64,000 nt of DNA, from NCBI GenBank assembly GCA_051954235.1, contig JBQCHY010000057.1, positions 1-64,000 of the forward strand. The letters run 5' to 3'. The notes beneath the pieces were generated by a model, which was not told the DNA's origin, ran no database searches, and was given only the letters and a program-made list of their open reading frames with translations. The stretch is from 62-47 sp051954235 (GTDB lineage Bacteria; Pseudomonadota; Alphaproteobacteria; Rhizobiales; Xanthobacteraceae). Every line of letters begins with the position of its first letter. The first letter of the stretch is position 1. The position numbers and the translations under genes are program-made. Shown here in pieces: positions 1-7,450 of this stretch.

Positions 1-14
1 CGCCGGCCCAAGTC

Positions 15-340
15 GTGTGGTCCCGCGAAATCCGGACTGCTCTTCGCGTGCCTGCAACCGCAGGCCCGAAGTACCGCGGAGACGACGGTGACAGCCTTCG
101 GGCGTTCGCCGGGGAGAGCACGAAGCAAGCCGGAAGCCCACTGCGCGCGGAACGCCGGACGATGTCCGGTGCGGCCGTGGTGACTAACTCGTGCGCTTGT
201 TTTTTAGGCGCATGAGCCTGCGGACGCATGGTGCGTCCGGGTTTCCGCGCGCCCTCTTCTCAAGAGGGTGAGGCGTTCCTCGCAAAACTCGGGCGCATCG
301 CGCCGCGAGATCGCGAAGCCGTATCTACATTCGTTGCTGA
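15..340. repeat. structured intergenic element, probably a multicopy repeat of this bacterial group
   Basis: No convincing gene is present. A long stem can be drawn between 143-160 and 235-252, pairing 16 of 18 positions. A short hairpin lies at 252-268 (CCCTCTT / AAGAGGG) and another at 155-169. The text resembles intergenic elements that I recall as recurring in Bradyrhizobium genomes (a phrase about GGGGAGAGCACGAAG followed by a GC-rich stem). That link is memory rather than a search result. Only one copy is visible here. It could be a mobile non-coding repeat or a structured RNA; its function is unknown. Confidence 0.4.
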
Positions 341-424
341 TGATTTTGAGGGGCTGTTTGACAATCGAATCCGGACCGCGCCAACCGCATCCCATCGGTT
401 CGATAAAGCGGTGCAGCTTTTTAA

Positions 425-567
425 CCCTCTCCCCTTGCGGGAGAGGGTGGCGAAATGAGCGAAGCGAATTTGAGCCGGGTGAGGGGACGCAGCCTATCGA
501 GAAGCAGAGACCCCTCACCCGGTTTCTCACTCCGTTCGAAACCACCCTCTCCCGCAAGGGGAGAGGG
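425..567. repeat. imperfect palindromic repeat (REP/MITE-like)
   Basis: The two arms, 425-486 and 511-567, are near reverse complements. The outer 26 bases match and so does the inner CCGGGTGAGGGG. Each arm also contains its own small hairpin (CCCTCTCCC ... GGGAGAGGG). No open reading frame across it looks real. The form fits short dispersed palindromes common between genes in Bradyrhizobium and relatives. It lies about 110 bp upstream of the transglycosylase start and could affect its transcript, but nothing shows that directly. Confidence 0.7.
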
Positions 568-674
568 AAATGACCGCCGCCGCGCAAGGACGGCTCCGCC
601 CACCCACGCCGCTGTTATCATCGCGCCGCCATAGTCGTGCTATAACCACGGCCGATTCATCAAAAGGGGTCGCA

Positions 675-1493
675 ATGAAACTCCGCCTCGCCGCCGTTCT
701 CGCCGCTTCGCTTGCCGCCGTTTCCCTCACCGCCAACCCCGCTTCCGCCGCCCAGTGCGGCGGCGATTTCAACCGTTTCGTTGACAGTTTTTCACGCGAG
801 GCGCAGGGCGCGGGCATTTCGCCGAGCGTGATTTCGCAGGCGCTCGGCGGCGTCACGCTGGACCAGGCGGTGCTCGCCTTCGATCGTCGCCAGCGCGGCA
901 CCTTCAACAAGACCTTCGAGCAATACGTCGCCACCCGCGTCGGCGCCGGCCGCATCAAGGCCGGCCGCGCCATGCTGCAACGAAACGCCTCGCTGTTGTC
1001 GCGCATCGAGCGGCAGTTCGGCGTGCCGCCGGAAATTCTGGTGGCGATCTGGGGGCTCGAGACCGATTTCGGCAAGGGCGACATGGGCAAGCTGCCGGTG
1101 TTCCGCGTGCTCGCCACCATGGCGCACGATTGCCGCCGCACCGAGCTGTTTCAGGGCGAGTTGCTCGCGGCGCTGAAGATCGTGCAGCGCGGCGACCTGC
1201 GTCTCAACGACATGATCGGCGCTTACGCCGGCGAGATCGGCCAGACGCAATTCCTGCCGTCGTCCTACATCAAGTACGGCGTCGATTACGACGGCAACGG
1301 CCATGTCGATCTGCGCCACAGCGTGCCGGACGTGCTCGCCTCCACCGCCAACCTGCTGAAGACCGCGGGTTGGAAAGCCGGCGGCGATTACCACGAGGGC
1401 TCGGCGAATTTCGAGGCGATGCGCGAATGGAATCGCGCGACCATCTATCGCAAAACCATCGGTTACTTCGCCGACAAGCTGGCGGGGCGGTGA
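675..1493 (+). CDS. lytic murein transglycosylase, MltB-like
   Basis: A 272-residue exported enzyme that cleaves the glycan strands of peptidoglycan in the periplasm. A signal peptide covers residues 1-26 (hydrophobic run, then SAA). The family motif AIWGLETDFG places the likely catalytic glutamate at residue 129. The downstream GQTQFLPSSY and YDGNGHVDL segments are typical of the MltB/SltB fold. The ATG at 675 is chosen because it sits directly before the signal peptide and follows AAAGGGG; a longer frame upstream has no export signal. The length is short for the family and no peptidoglycan-binding domain is appended. It is monocistronic, with the palindromic repeat upstream. Confidence 0.9.
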   Translation: MKLRLAAVLAASLAAVSLTANPASAAQCGGDFNRFVDSFSREAQGAGISPSVISQALGGVTLDQAVLAFDRRQRGTFNKTFEQYVATRVGAGRIKAGRAMLQRNASLLSRIERQFGVPPEILVAIWGLETDFGKGDMGKLPVFRVLATMAHDCRRTELFQGELLAALKIVQRGDLRLNDMIGAYAGEIGQTQFLPSSYIKYGVDYDGNGHVDLRHSVPDVLASTANLLKTAGWKAGGDYHEGSANFEAMREWNRATIYRKTIGYFADKLAGR

Positions 1494-1705
1494 GCCGCCG
1501 CCGGTATGGTTAAGAATGTTGCGCCGTCGTTCGATAAAGCGGCGGTATGCCGGTCTTCATCAATTCCCAACCACGCTGGGGATTGTTCCATTCCGGTCAG
1601 ACTCCGTTAAGCCCCGCCCGGGCACCCTGAAGCAAATTCGGGGAGAGTCATGGACGAGGCAATTGTCAGCGCGAGGAGGCGGCCATTGGGGGGCCGACGC
1701 GCGCG

Positions 1706-2914
1706 ATGTTGAGCATGCCGACGCTGTGGGTGGTGTTGGTCGCCAACTTCATGGCGCTGGGTCTGATCTGGACCTACGTCATGCGCAGCTACCGCAATTT
1801 CGAAGCCGCGCGCTATTGGACCGCGGCGGCATTCTGCATCGCGACCGGCGCCTGTGTCGGGATGATGCGTCTGATCTTGCCGCCGTTGGTCCCGCTGATG
1901 ACCGGCGCGATGCTGCTGGTGATCGGCACCGGCCTCGCGGCCATGGGCGTCGAACGGTTTTATGGGCGCCCCGCGTCGTGGCGGCTCAATATCGGGCTCG
2001 CCGTTGCCGCCTTTGTCGCGTTGAATTATTTCGTGCTGGTGTACCCCAGCACCTCGATGCGGATTTTCGTCTACTCGATCGCTCAATCGCTTCCGGTCGG
2101 GCTGATGCTGACGCATCTGTTCGCGCGCGCCAACCGGACGGGTAATCCCGGTGCGCGGCTGGCGGGGGCGGTCGCCACGTTGATCATCGCAGTAAACGTG
2201 GTTCGCGCGACCGCTAGCCTGTTCGATATCGGCGGTGTCGCGTCGATGGTCGATTTTAATCAGGTGCAAGCGGCACTGGTGCTGGTGCTGGTCTTCCTGT
2301 CGATGGCGTGGAATTTCGGTTTCCTGCTAATGGCCATCGATCGGTTGCGCGGCGAGGTGGCCAATCTGGCGCTGTTCGATGAACTCACCGGTGTTGCCAA
2401 TCGTCGACTGCTGTTGCAGCGGTTGCCGGAGGCGTGCGCGGTGGCGAAGCGCACCGGCGAGCCGTTCGTGCTGCTGGCGATCGATCTCGACAGCTTCAAG
2501 GCGATCAACGATGGACACGGACATGTTGTCGGCGACGAATGCCTGCGGTTGTTCGCGCGCACGGTGCAGTCGCAGTTGCGTTCGAACGATCTTCTGGCCC
2601 GCTCGGGCGGTGATGAGTTCTGCGCGGTGTTGCCGGCGACGACATTGCGTGAGGGCGCGATGATCGCGCGGCACATCGTCGAGGCCTGCCGTTCGAAGTT
2701 GAGTGCTGAGCAAGGCGTGCCGTTCCGGCTCGCAGCCAGCATCGGCGTCGCGCAATGGACGCCGCAGATCGGACTGAAGCCGGATCGTTTGATCGCGGCG
2801 GCCGATCAGGCTCTTTACGTCGCCAAGAACGAAGGCAAGGATCGCTACGCGGTCTACCAGCCGCCCGCGCCACCGGAGCCGGAGGCACGGATCGAACTGC
2901 GCCGCACGGCGTAG
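1706..2914 (+). CDS. membrane diguanylate cyclase (GGDEF protein)
   Basis: A 402-residue protein that should make cyclic di-GMP from two GTP at the inner membrane. Residues 1-210 form about six hydrophobic segments with no recognisable sensory domain. A GGDEF domain follows from about residue 225, with the active-site GGDEF at 301-305. The inhibitory I-site RxxD (RSND, 292-295) lies exactly five residues before it, so product feedback inhibition is expected. No EAL domain is present. The start is the first in-frame ATG after the GAGGAGG at 1672-1678, which is rather far away, so the true start is uncertain by a few codons. The gene stands alone; a link to the nearby flagellar genes through c-di-GMP control of motility is plausible but not shown. 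Confidence 0.9.
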   Translation: MLSMPTLWVVLVANFMALGLIWTYVMRSYRNFEAARYWTAAAFCIATGACVGMMRLILPPLVPLMTGAMLLVIGTGLAAMGVERFYGRPASWRLNIGLAVAAFVALNYFVLVYPSTSMRIFVYSIAQSLPVGLMLTHLFARANRTGNPGARLAGAVATLIIAVNVVRATASLFDIGGVASMVDFNQVQAALVLVLVFLSMAWNFGFLLMAIDRLRGEVANLALFDELTGVANRRLLLQRLPEACAVAKRTGEPFVLLAIDLDSFKAINDGHGHVVGDECLRLFARTVQSQLRSNDLLARSGGDEFCAVLPATTLREGAMIARHIVEACRSKLSAEQGVPFRLAASIGVAQWTPQIGLKPDRLIAAADQALYVAKNEGKDRYAVYQPPAPPEPEARIELRRTA

Positions 2915-2978
2915 CGCGAGAGCGCTGCGACGGGCCGACGCGCTTGCGCCGGCGCGCGCGGCTCCCCATTTTCCGCGC

Positions 2979-3497
2979 ATGACCAGCAATGCATCTCATT
3001 CCGGAACAGCCCGGCAATATCGTCCGACGCCGAACGATGGCCCGGTCATCGATCAGGAGGGCCGGATCGTCGAACCCTCGGCCGCGGGACACGGTCCGTT
3101 CGGATTCGAGGCATTTGAGTTTCGCACATCGAGTGCGAATCCTTTCGGTGAGTTGACGCGCGAACAGCGTATCGCCCGGCTTGAAGTTCTGGCGAAGCTC
3201 TTGGACGTTGCCTTTGTGGTGCCCGGCACCAAGATTCGTTATGGCATCGATGGCCTGATCGGTCTCATTCCCGTCGTGGGCGATATTATCACCACAGCGA
3301 TATCGCTCTGGCTGGTGCGCGAAGCGCGCGCACTCGGCGCGCCGTGGCATATCACGGCGCGCATGCTCGGCAATGTGGCGGTCGATGGTGTGGTCGGCCT
3401 CGTGCCGCTGGCGGGTGACGCCTTCGACGTCATGTTCCGCGCCAATATTCGCAACATGCGTCTACTGCGGCGCTGGATGGACAAGCAACCGCGATAG
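2979..3497 (+). CDS. DUF4112 family membrane protein
   Basis: A 172-residue protein of unknown function. The first 60 residues are polar and poorly conserved in character. From about residue 68 the sequence follows the DUF4112 pattern: an amphipathic helix, then KIRYGIDGLIGLIPVVGD and a second glycine-rich hydrophobic repeat (DGVVGLVPLAGDAFD). The two halves look like an internal duplication of a short membrane hairpin. No catalytic motif is visible. It follows the cyclase by 64 bp on the same strand, so co-transcription is possible. No clear ribosome-binding site precedes the ATG, so the N-terminus is uncertain. Confidence 0.8.
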   Translation: MTSNASHSGTARQYRPTPNDGPVIDQEGRIVEPSAAGHGPFGFEAFEFRTSSANPFGELTREQRIARLEVLAKLLDVAFVVPGTKIRYGIDGLIGLIPVVGDIITTAISLWLVREARALGAPWHITARMLGNVAVDGVVGLVPLAGDAFDVMFRANIRNMRLLRRWMDKQPR

Positions 3498-3507
3498 CCG
3501 CGACGGC

Positions 3508-3783
3508 TTAAGCGGCGTCGGCGGTGGCCTCATCGGATTTTGCGGCGCGCCGCTCCAGCGGAAAATCGCCGTGCTCATACAGGGCGCGAATGCCGTTTTG
3601 ATCGAAGCGGGCCTCGTCGACTTGCAGATAGGCGCCGTTCAAGAGATCCGCGGGCAAATCCTCCATCGCGAAACGCACGGCTTCTGCAGCGGTATTGAAA
3701 CGGCGATAAGCGAAGCCGGTCCGCTTCTTCTTGCGGATCGCGGCGGGAAACAATTCGGCGGCGGTATCATAGCTGAAGGGCAT
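3508..3783 (-). CDS. conserved hypothetical protein, 91 residues
   Basis: A small soluble protein beginning MPFSYDTAAEL, with a basic patch (IRKKKRTGFAYRRF) and an acidic C-terminal half. It has no signal peptide or membrane segment. I do not recognise a named family. It has the look of small orphan proteins conserved in this bacterial group, and it lies tail to tail with the DUF4112 gene 10 bp away. The internal ATG at 3783 is preferred to an upstream start that adds a Phe/Arg-rich stretch unlike the rest. No function is assigned. Confidence 0.55.
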   Translation of the reverse strand: MPFSYDTAAELFPAAIRKKKRTGFAYRRFNTAAEAVRFAMEDLPADLLNGAYLQVDEARFDQNGIRALYEHGDFPLERRAAKSDEATADAA

Positions 3784-4101
3784 GACGCGGAACCTCAACG
3801 AAACAAATGGTGGATGGCCGCGCAACGATGCGCGTTCTCTCAGGTCGGGGGGCGATTTCCGAATGAGTTCAATATAGGGACGATTGCCGAAATTGCGACC
3901 CTTACGTCGGTTCCGCTTCAGCGGGCGGCCGCGCGCAACCGACGGCGCCGGTAGATGTATTGCGTTTTCAACAAGATAAGAGGATTTGGCCGTTTCGGGC
4001 GCATCTGCTCCGGTCCTGTCGACGGCAACAAAAGCGACGCCCGCGCAACCAGGCCGGTTGCGCGGGCGTTGTGATTTCGGTGTCCGGATCGAGCCGGACG
4101 A
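3784..4101. other. intergenic region, no gene seen
   Basis: Between the 91-residue protein and msrB. The only clear structure is the 14-bp perfect hairpin at 4037-4069, read as the end of the msrA-msrB transcript. The remainder should hold the promoter of the minus-strand small gene, but no convincing -35/-10 pair was found. Confidence 0.5.
4037..4069 (-). terminator. intrinsic terminator after msrB
   Basis: A perfect 14-bp stem (ACGCCCGCGCAACC / GGTTGCGCGGGCGT) closes a 5-nt loop. In the minus direction it is followed by a short T-rich stretch (CGCTTTTGTTG). It sits 33 bp past the msrB stop codon. Confidence 0.6.
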
Positions 4102-4515
4102 TTACTTCGGTTGCAGTTTCAGCGCCGCTGAATTGATGCAGTAGCGCAAGCCGGTAGGCCCCGGTCCGTCGTCGAAGACGTGACCGAGATGACCATTGCA
4201 TTTCGAGCACAACACCTCGGTGCGGATCATGCCGTGAGACGTGTCGCGTTCCTCATCGATATGGCTTTCGGTTGCCGGCTTGGTGAAACTCGGCCAGCCG
4301 CAACCGGAATCGAATTTCACGTCGGACTCGAACAGCGTCTGGCCGCAGCCGGCGCAGACATAAGTGCCCGGCGTGCGCGTGTATTCATACTCGCCGGAAA
4401 ACGGGCGCTCGGTCGCTTTCTCGCGCAGCACCGCATATTGCATCGGCGTCAATTCCTGACGCCATTCGCTTTCGGTCTTCTGGATCTTGCCTGACTTGGC
4501 GGCGGTGTCGGACAT
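4102..4515 (-). CDS. msrB: peptide-methionine (R)-S-oxide reductase MsrB
   Basis: A 137-residue enzyme that reduces the R epimer of methionine sulfoxide in proteins. Two CxxC pairs (YVCAGCG and VLCSKCN) form the structural zinc site. The catalytic cysteine lies in the C-terminal RYCINS motif. The SGCGWPSF segment is typical of the family. There is no signal peptide, so it should act in the cytoplasm. A strong GAGGAGG site lies 6 nt before the ATG. It is the second gene of an msrA-msrB pair separated by 25 bp, and the hairpin at 4037-4069 closes the unit. Confidence 0.97.
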   Translation of the reverse strand: MSDTAAKSGKIQKTESEWRQELTPMQYAVLREKATERPFSGEYEYTRTPGTYVCAGCGQTLFESDVKFDSGCGWPSFTKPATESHIDEERDTSHGMIRTEVLCSKCNGHLGHVFDDGPGPTGLRYCINSAALKLQPK

Positions 4516-4540
4516 GAAGCCTCCTCGTTGTGATGCGCCT

Positions 4541-5254
4541 CTAGTTGGTGGCCTTTGCAGCGCGCACCAGCGTCGGCTTTTCGATGTAGTTGTCGGCGAA
4601 GACCTTCTTCAGGTTCTCGATCTTCGGAAGATCGTTGTAGACAATATAGGGTTGGCGGGGGTGCAGCGTCAGATAGTCCTGATGATAGTCTTCCGCCGGA
4701 TAAAAGCCTTTCAGCGAGCCAACCGTGGTGACGATCGGCTTGCTGAAGACCTTCGCTGCATTCAATTGGGCGATGTAGGCGTCGGCGATTTTTTTCTGCT
4801 CGTCGTTTGTGGTGAAGATTGCCGATCGATATTGAGTGCCGACATCTGGCCCCTGACGATTCAATTGCGTCGGATCGTGGGCGACCGAGAAGAAGATCTG
4901 CAGAATCTTGCCGTAGCTGATCTTGCTCGGATCGTATTTGATCTCGACGGATTCGGCGTGTCCCGTCGTTCCGGTGCCGACGACCTCGTACATGGCCGTA
5001 CTCTTGTCGCCGCCCGCATAGCCCGACACGGCGTTCACCACGCCGGCGGTATGTTGGAAAACGCCCTGTACGCCCCAGAAGCAGCCGCCCGCGATCACGG
5101 CCGTCTGAGTACCCGGAGCGGCGGGAATATCCATCTTCGGAGCGGGGATGACAGTCGCCTTCTCCGCGCCCAGCGAGGGCGCCGCAAAAGAAACGACGAA
5201 GGCGAGGGCGGTGAGGATGCCGGAAAGCGGCTGACCGAAATGGCGCGGGCGCAT
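4541..5254 (-). CDS. msrA: peptide-methionine (S)-S-oxide reductase MsrA, apparently exported
   Basis: A 237-residue enzyme that reduces the S epimer of methionine sulfoxide. The active-site motif GGCFWG puts the nucleophilic cysteine at residue 58. GYAGG and the GHAESV segment also fit the family. Residues 1-30 form a signal peptide (basic start, hydrophobic TALAFVVSFA, then SLGA), so the enzyme should act in the periplasm, unlike its partner MsrB. The ATG at 5254 has AGAGGA 6 nt upstream and begins exactly at the signal peptide; a start 51 bp upstream would bury it. It is the first gene of the msrA-msrB pair. Confidence 0.95.
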   Translation of the reverse strand: MRPRHFGQPLSGILTALAFVVSFAAPSLGAEKATVIPAPKMDIPAAPGTQTAVIAGGCFWGVQGVFQHTAGVVNAVSGYAGGDKSTAMYEVVGTGTTGHAESVEIKYDPSKISYGKILQIFFSVAHDPTQLNRQGPDVGTQYRSAIFTTNDEQKKIADAYIAQLNAAKVFSKPIVTTVGSLKGFYPAEDYHQDYLTLHPRQPYIVYNDLPKIENLKKVFADNYIEKPTLVRAAKATN

Positions 5255-5407
5255 GAAGTCCTCTCGATGGTTCCTGATACGGATCGATCCGGCGGACGCA
5301 CTCACGATTGCCGTGCGGCCTGGATGCTCAAGATACGTCCGGATGTTCGCCGCGTTACAACGCCATAGACACGACTGCGTGAGCGATATTCCCCCGATGA
5401 GGGGCGA

Positions 5408-5448
5408 AAATCAAAAAATAAAGCCGCAGGAGGCTAATCCTGCGGCTT
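5408..5448 (-). terminator. intrinsic terminator after the BA14K gene
   Basis: An 11-bp stem (AAGCCGCAGGA / TCCTGCGGCTT) at 5421-5448. In the minus direction it is followed by TTATTTTTTGATTTT, a classic T-tract. It lies 28 bp past the stop of the gene at 5476-5844. Confidence 0.85.
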
Positions 5449-5475
5449 CGACCCTCGAAAGGGAATTTGGGAGTT

Positions 5476-5844
5476 CTACTGGCAGGGATAACGGTTGCCG
5501 TCGCGCGCCAGGAAGGTGTTCGAGGCCGGGTCATACGACCGATAGCGCTGTGCGCAGTAGGTCGCGTGCTGCTGGGCAGCCGCATTGGCCTGGCCTGCGG
5601 CAATGGCACCGCCGATGATGGCGCCTGCGGCAAGGCCGCCGATCAGCGCGCCTGCACCGCCGCCGCCGTGATAGTGGCGACGATGATGGTGGTGATAGTA
5701 TTGCACAGTGTCGACCGACGACGGCGCGGCAACGGACAGCGCGCCTTGGGCAGTCACGAGCGGCGCGGAATTCGCCGGCATTGCAAATGCCAGTGCAGTC
5801 GAACCCACAAGCAGCGCCGTGCCTACCATTTTCGCAAATCGCAT
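5476..5844 (-). CDS. BA14K-family exported small protein
   Basis: A 122-residue exported protein. A signal peptide covers residues 1-26 (ending ANSA). A Tyr/His-rich stretch (YYHHHHRRHYH) follows, then a glycine/alanine-rich hydrophobic segment that could insert in a membrane. The C-terminal CAQRYRSYDPASNTFLARDG pattern is that of BA14K, first described as an immunoreactive, lectin-like protein of Brucella. The paired C-terminal cysteines probably form a disulfide. The histidine run could bind metal, but that is only an inference. The gene stands alone and ends at the terminator at 5408-5448. Confidence 0.85.
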   Translation of the reverse strand: MRFAKMVGTALLVGSTALAFAMPANSAPLVTAQGALSVAAPSSVDTVQYYHHHHRRHYHGGGGAGALIGGLAAGAIIGGAIAAGQANAAAQQHATYCAQRYRSYDPASNTFLARDGNRYPCQ

Positions 5845-5997
5845 CTCAATTTCTCCTATTGGCCAATAGATTATAACCGGTCCGGGATACGGAGGTTCCG
5901 TGCAGCGCCATTTTCGCTATGTGGCGGATTGGCGCAATAGGTCCCCTGCATGTCAGTCGTGCATGGTGGACGAAAGGTTCAATGGGCTCGATACAGT

Positions 5998-7107
5998 CTA
6001 AACTACAATACTGAGCCGTTTTGCCGCACGGGTGATGCCGGTATAGAGCCAGCGGGCGCGGCTGTCCTGAAAGGCAAAACTTTCGTCAAACAGCACCACG
6101 TCGTCCCACTGCGAACCTTGCGACTTGTGGACGGTCAGCACGTAGCCGTAGTCGAACTCATCGTAGGGGCGGCGTTGCTCCCAGGGAATATCCTCGACAC
6201 CGCCGGAAAAGCAGTCGGCGCGAACCGAAACCTTGGTGACGCGCGAGCCAAAATCTTCATCTGGCGACAGCCGCATGCTGAGGATTGCGGATTTCGACTT
6301 GGTGCGCGATTTGACCCGCCAGAGGCCGCCGTTGAATAGCGCCTTCTTCCGGTTGTTGCGCAGGCAAACCAGCTTGTCGCCTGCCACCGGCAGGGGATCT
6401 TCGATATTCTGCCGCTGACGCACACGCATGTTGTAGGCACGGCGGGTGTTATTGCGACCGACCAGCACTTGATCTGCCTTCATGACACGATCGGGATCAA
6501 GTTGGTCGCGGCGTACCACCTGGCTTTCGCCGAATTCGCCGATCTCGAGCGGGCGGCCTTCGCGCACGGCCATCGACATGCGGACGATCGGATCGTGCTC
6601 GGCCTGGCGATGCACCTCGGTCAACATCGCGTCCGGCTCGGAATCGGTGAAGAAACCGCCGCCCTGAATCGGCGGAAGCTGAGCGGGATCGCCGAGCACC
6701 AGCAGCGGACATTCGAACGACATCAGATCGCGGCCGAGTTCGGCGTCCACCATCGAGCATTCATCGATGACGATCAGCTTGGCCTTCGATGCCGGGGCGT
6801 CGTCCCATAACTCGAAACTCGGCTGTTCCTCGCCGGATTCGCGCGCACGATAGATCAGTGAATGAATCGTCGAGGCGTTGTCGCAGCCCTTGTTGCGCAT
6901 CACCAGCGCTGCCTTGCCGGTGAAGGCGGCGAACTTTACCTCCCCGTTGACGCCATCCGCGATATGCCGCGCCAGCGTGGTCTTGCCGGTGCCGGCATAG
7001 CCGAACAGGCGGAACACGGGCGGCGTGCCATTGCGGCCCGGCTTGGCCTGCAGCCAGTCGGCCACCGCTTTCAGCGCGGCATCCTGATGGGGAGTGAAAG
7101 TCGGCAT
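5998..7107 (-). CDS. RecD-like superfamily 1 DNA helicase / ATPase
   Basis: A 369-residue ATP-dependent helicase resembling RecD2 and phage Dda. Motif I (Walker A) is GYAGTGKTT near residue 36 and motif II is IDECSM. GDPAQLPPI is motif III. The C-terminal VLTVHKSQGSQWDDVVL and LYTGITRAAKRL are motifs V and VI in the UvrD_C_2-type region. It lacks the N-terminal domains of full RecD and no RecB or RecC lies nearby, so it should act alone in repair or recombination rather than as an exonuclease subunit. The gene stands alone. Confidence 0.88.
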   Translation of the reverse strand: MPTFTPHQDAALKAVADWLQAKPGRNGTPPVFRLFGYAGTGKTTLARHIADGVNGEVKFAAFTGKAALVMRNKGCDNASTIHSLIYRARESGEEQPSFELWDDAPASKAKLIVIDECSMVDAELGRDLMSFECPLLVLGDPAQLPPIQGGGFFTDSEPDAMLTEVHRQAEHDPIVRMSMAVREGRPLEIGEFGESQVVRRDQLDPDRVMKADQVLVGRNNTRRAYNMRVRQRQNIEDPLPVAGDKLVCLRNNRKKALFNGGLWRVKSRTKSKSAILSMRLSPDEDFGSRVTKVSVRADCFSGGVEDIPWEQRRPYDEFDYGYVLTVHKSQGSQWDDVVLFDESFAFQDSRARWLYTGITRAAKRLSIVV

Positions 7108-7269
7108 CGATATTCGAGTGGAAACGGTGGCTTCAATTGCAGCAGATGATTCGATCCGCTCAAGCTAATGGCTCGCCGCGCTGGCGCAAGCTTGCCATTC
7201 CGGCGGAGAAAGGGCCAGTATCGCTGGCGTGCGGTTGCCCCTATCTGCCATCATATCATATAGAGCCGC

Positions 7270-7449
7270 ATGAAACGGATATTTGTCTGGCTATTCTACC
7301 TGATTGGCGCTTTGTCCGTCGCCTATCTGCTCGCCTATGTCTATCTCGCACTGACGGCGCCACGGATCACGCCCGGCGATCCGATCGAGATTTATCGCGA
7401 TCCAGACGCGCCGAACTATTCGATGAACGCGCCGCCTCCACCCGCCTAA
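7270..7449 (+). CDS. small single-span membrane protein, 59 residues
   Basis: An ATG-initiated frame of 59 codons. The product starts MKRIFVWLFYLIGAL, carries one strongly hydrophobic helix (about residues 4-29), then a Pro/Asp-rich polar tail ending in PPPPA. The basic start and the hydrophobic run are what a type I or N-in anchored micro-protein shows. No strong ribosome-binding site is visible. The stop codon lies 1 bp from the flbD stop, so the two genes converge. I do not recognise a family and its function is unknown. Confidence 0.5.
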   Translation: MKRIFVWLFYLIGALSVAYLLAYVYLALTAPRITPGDPIEIYRDPDAPNYSMNAPPPPA

Positions 7450-7450
7450 C

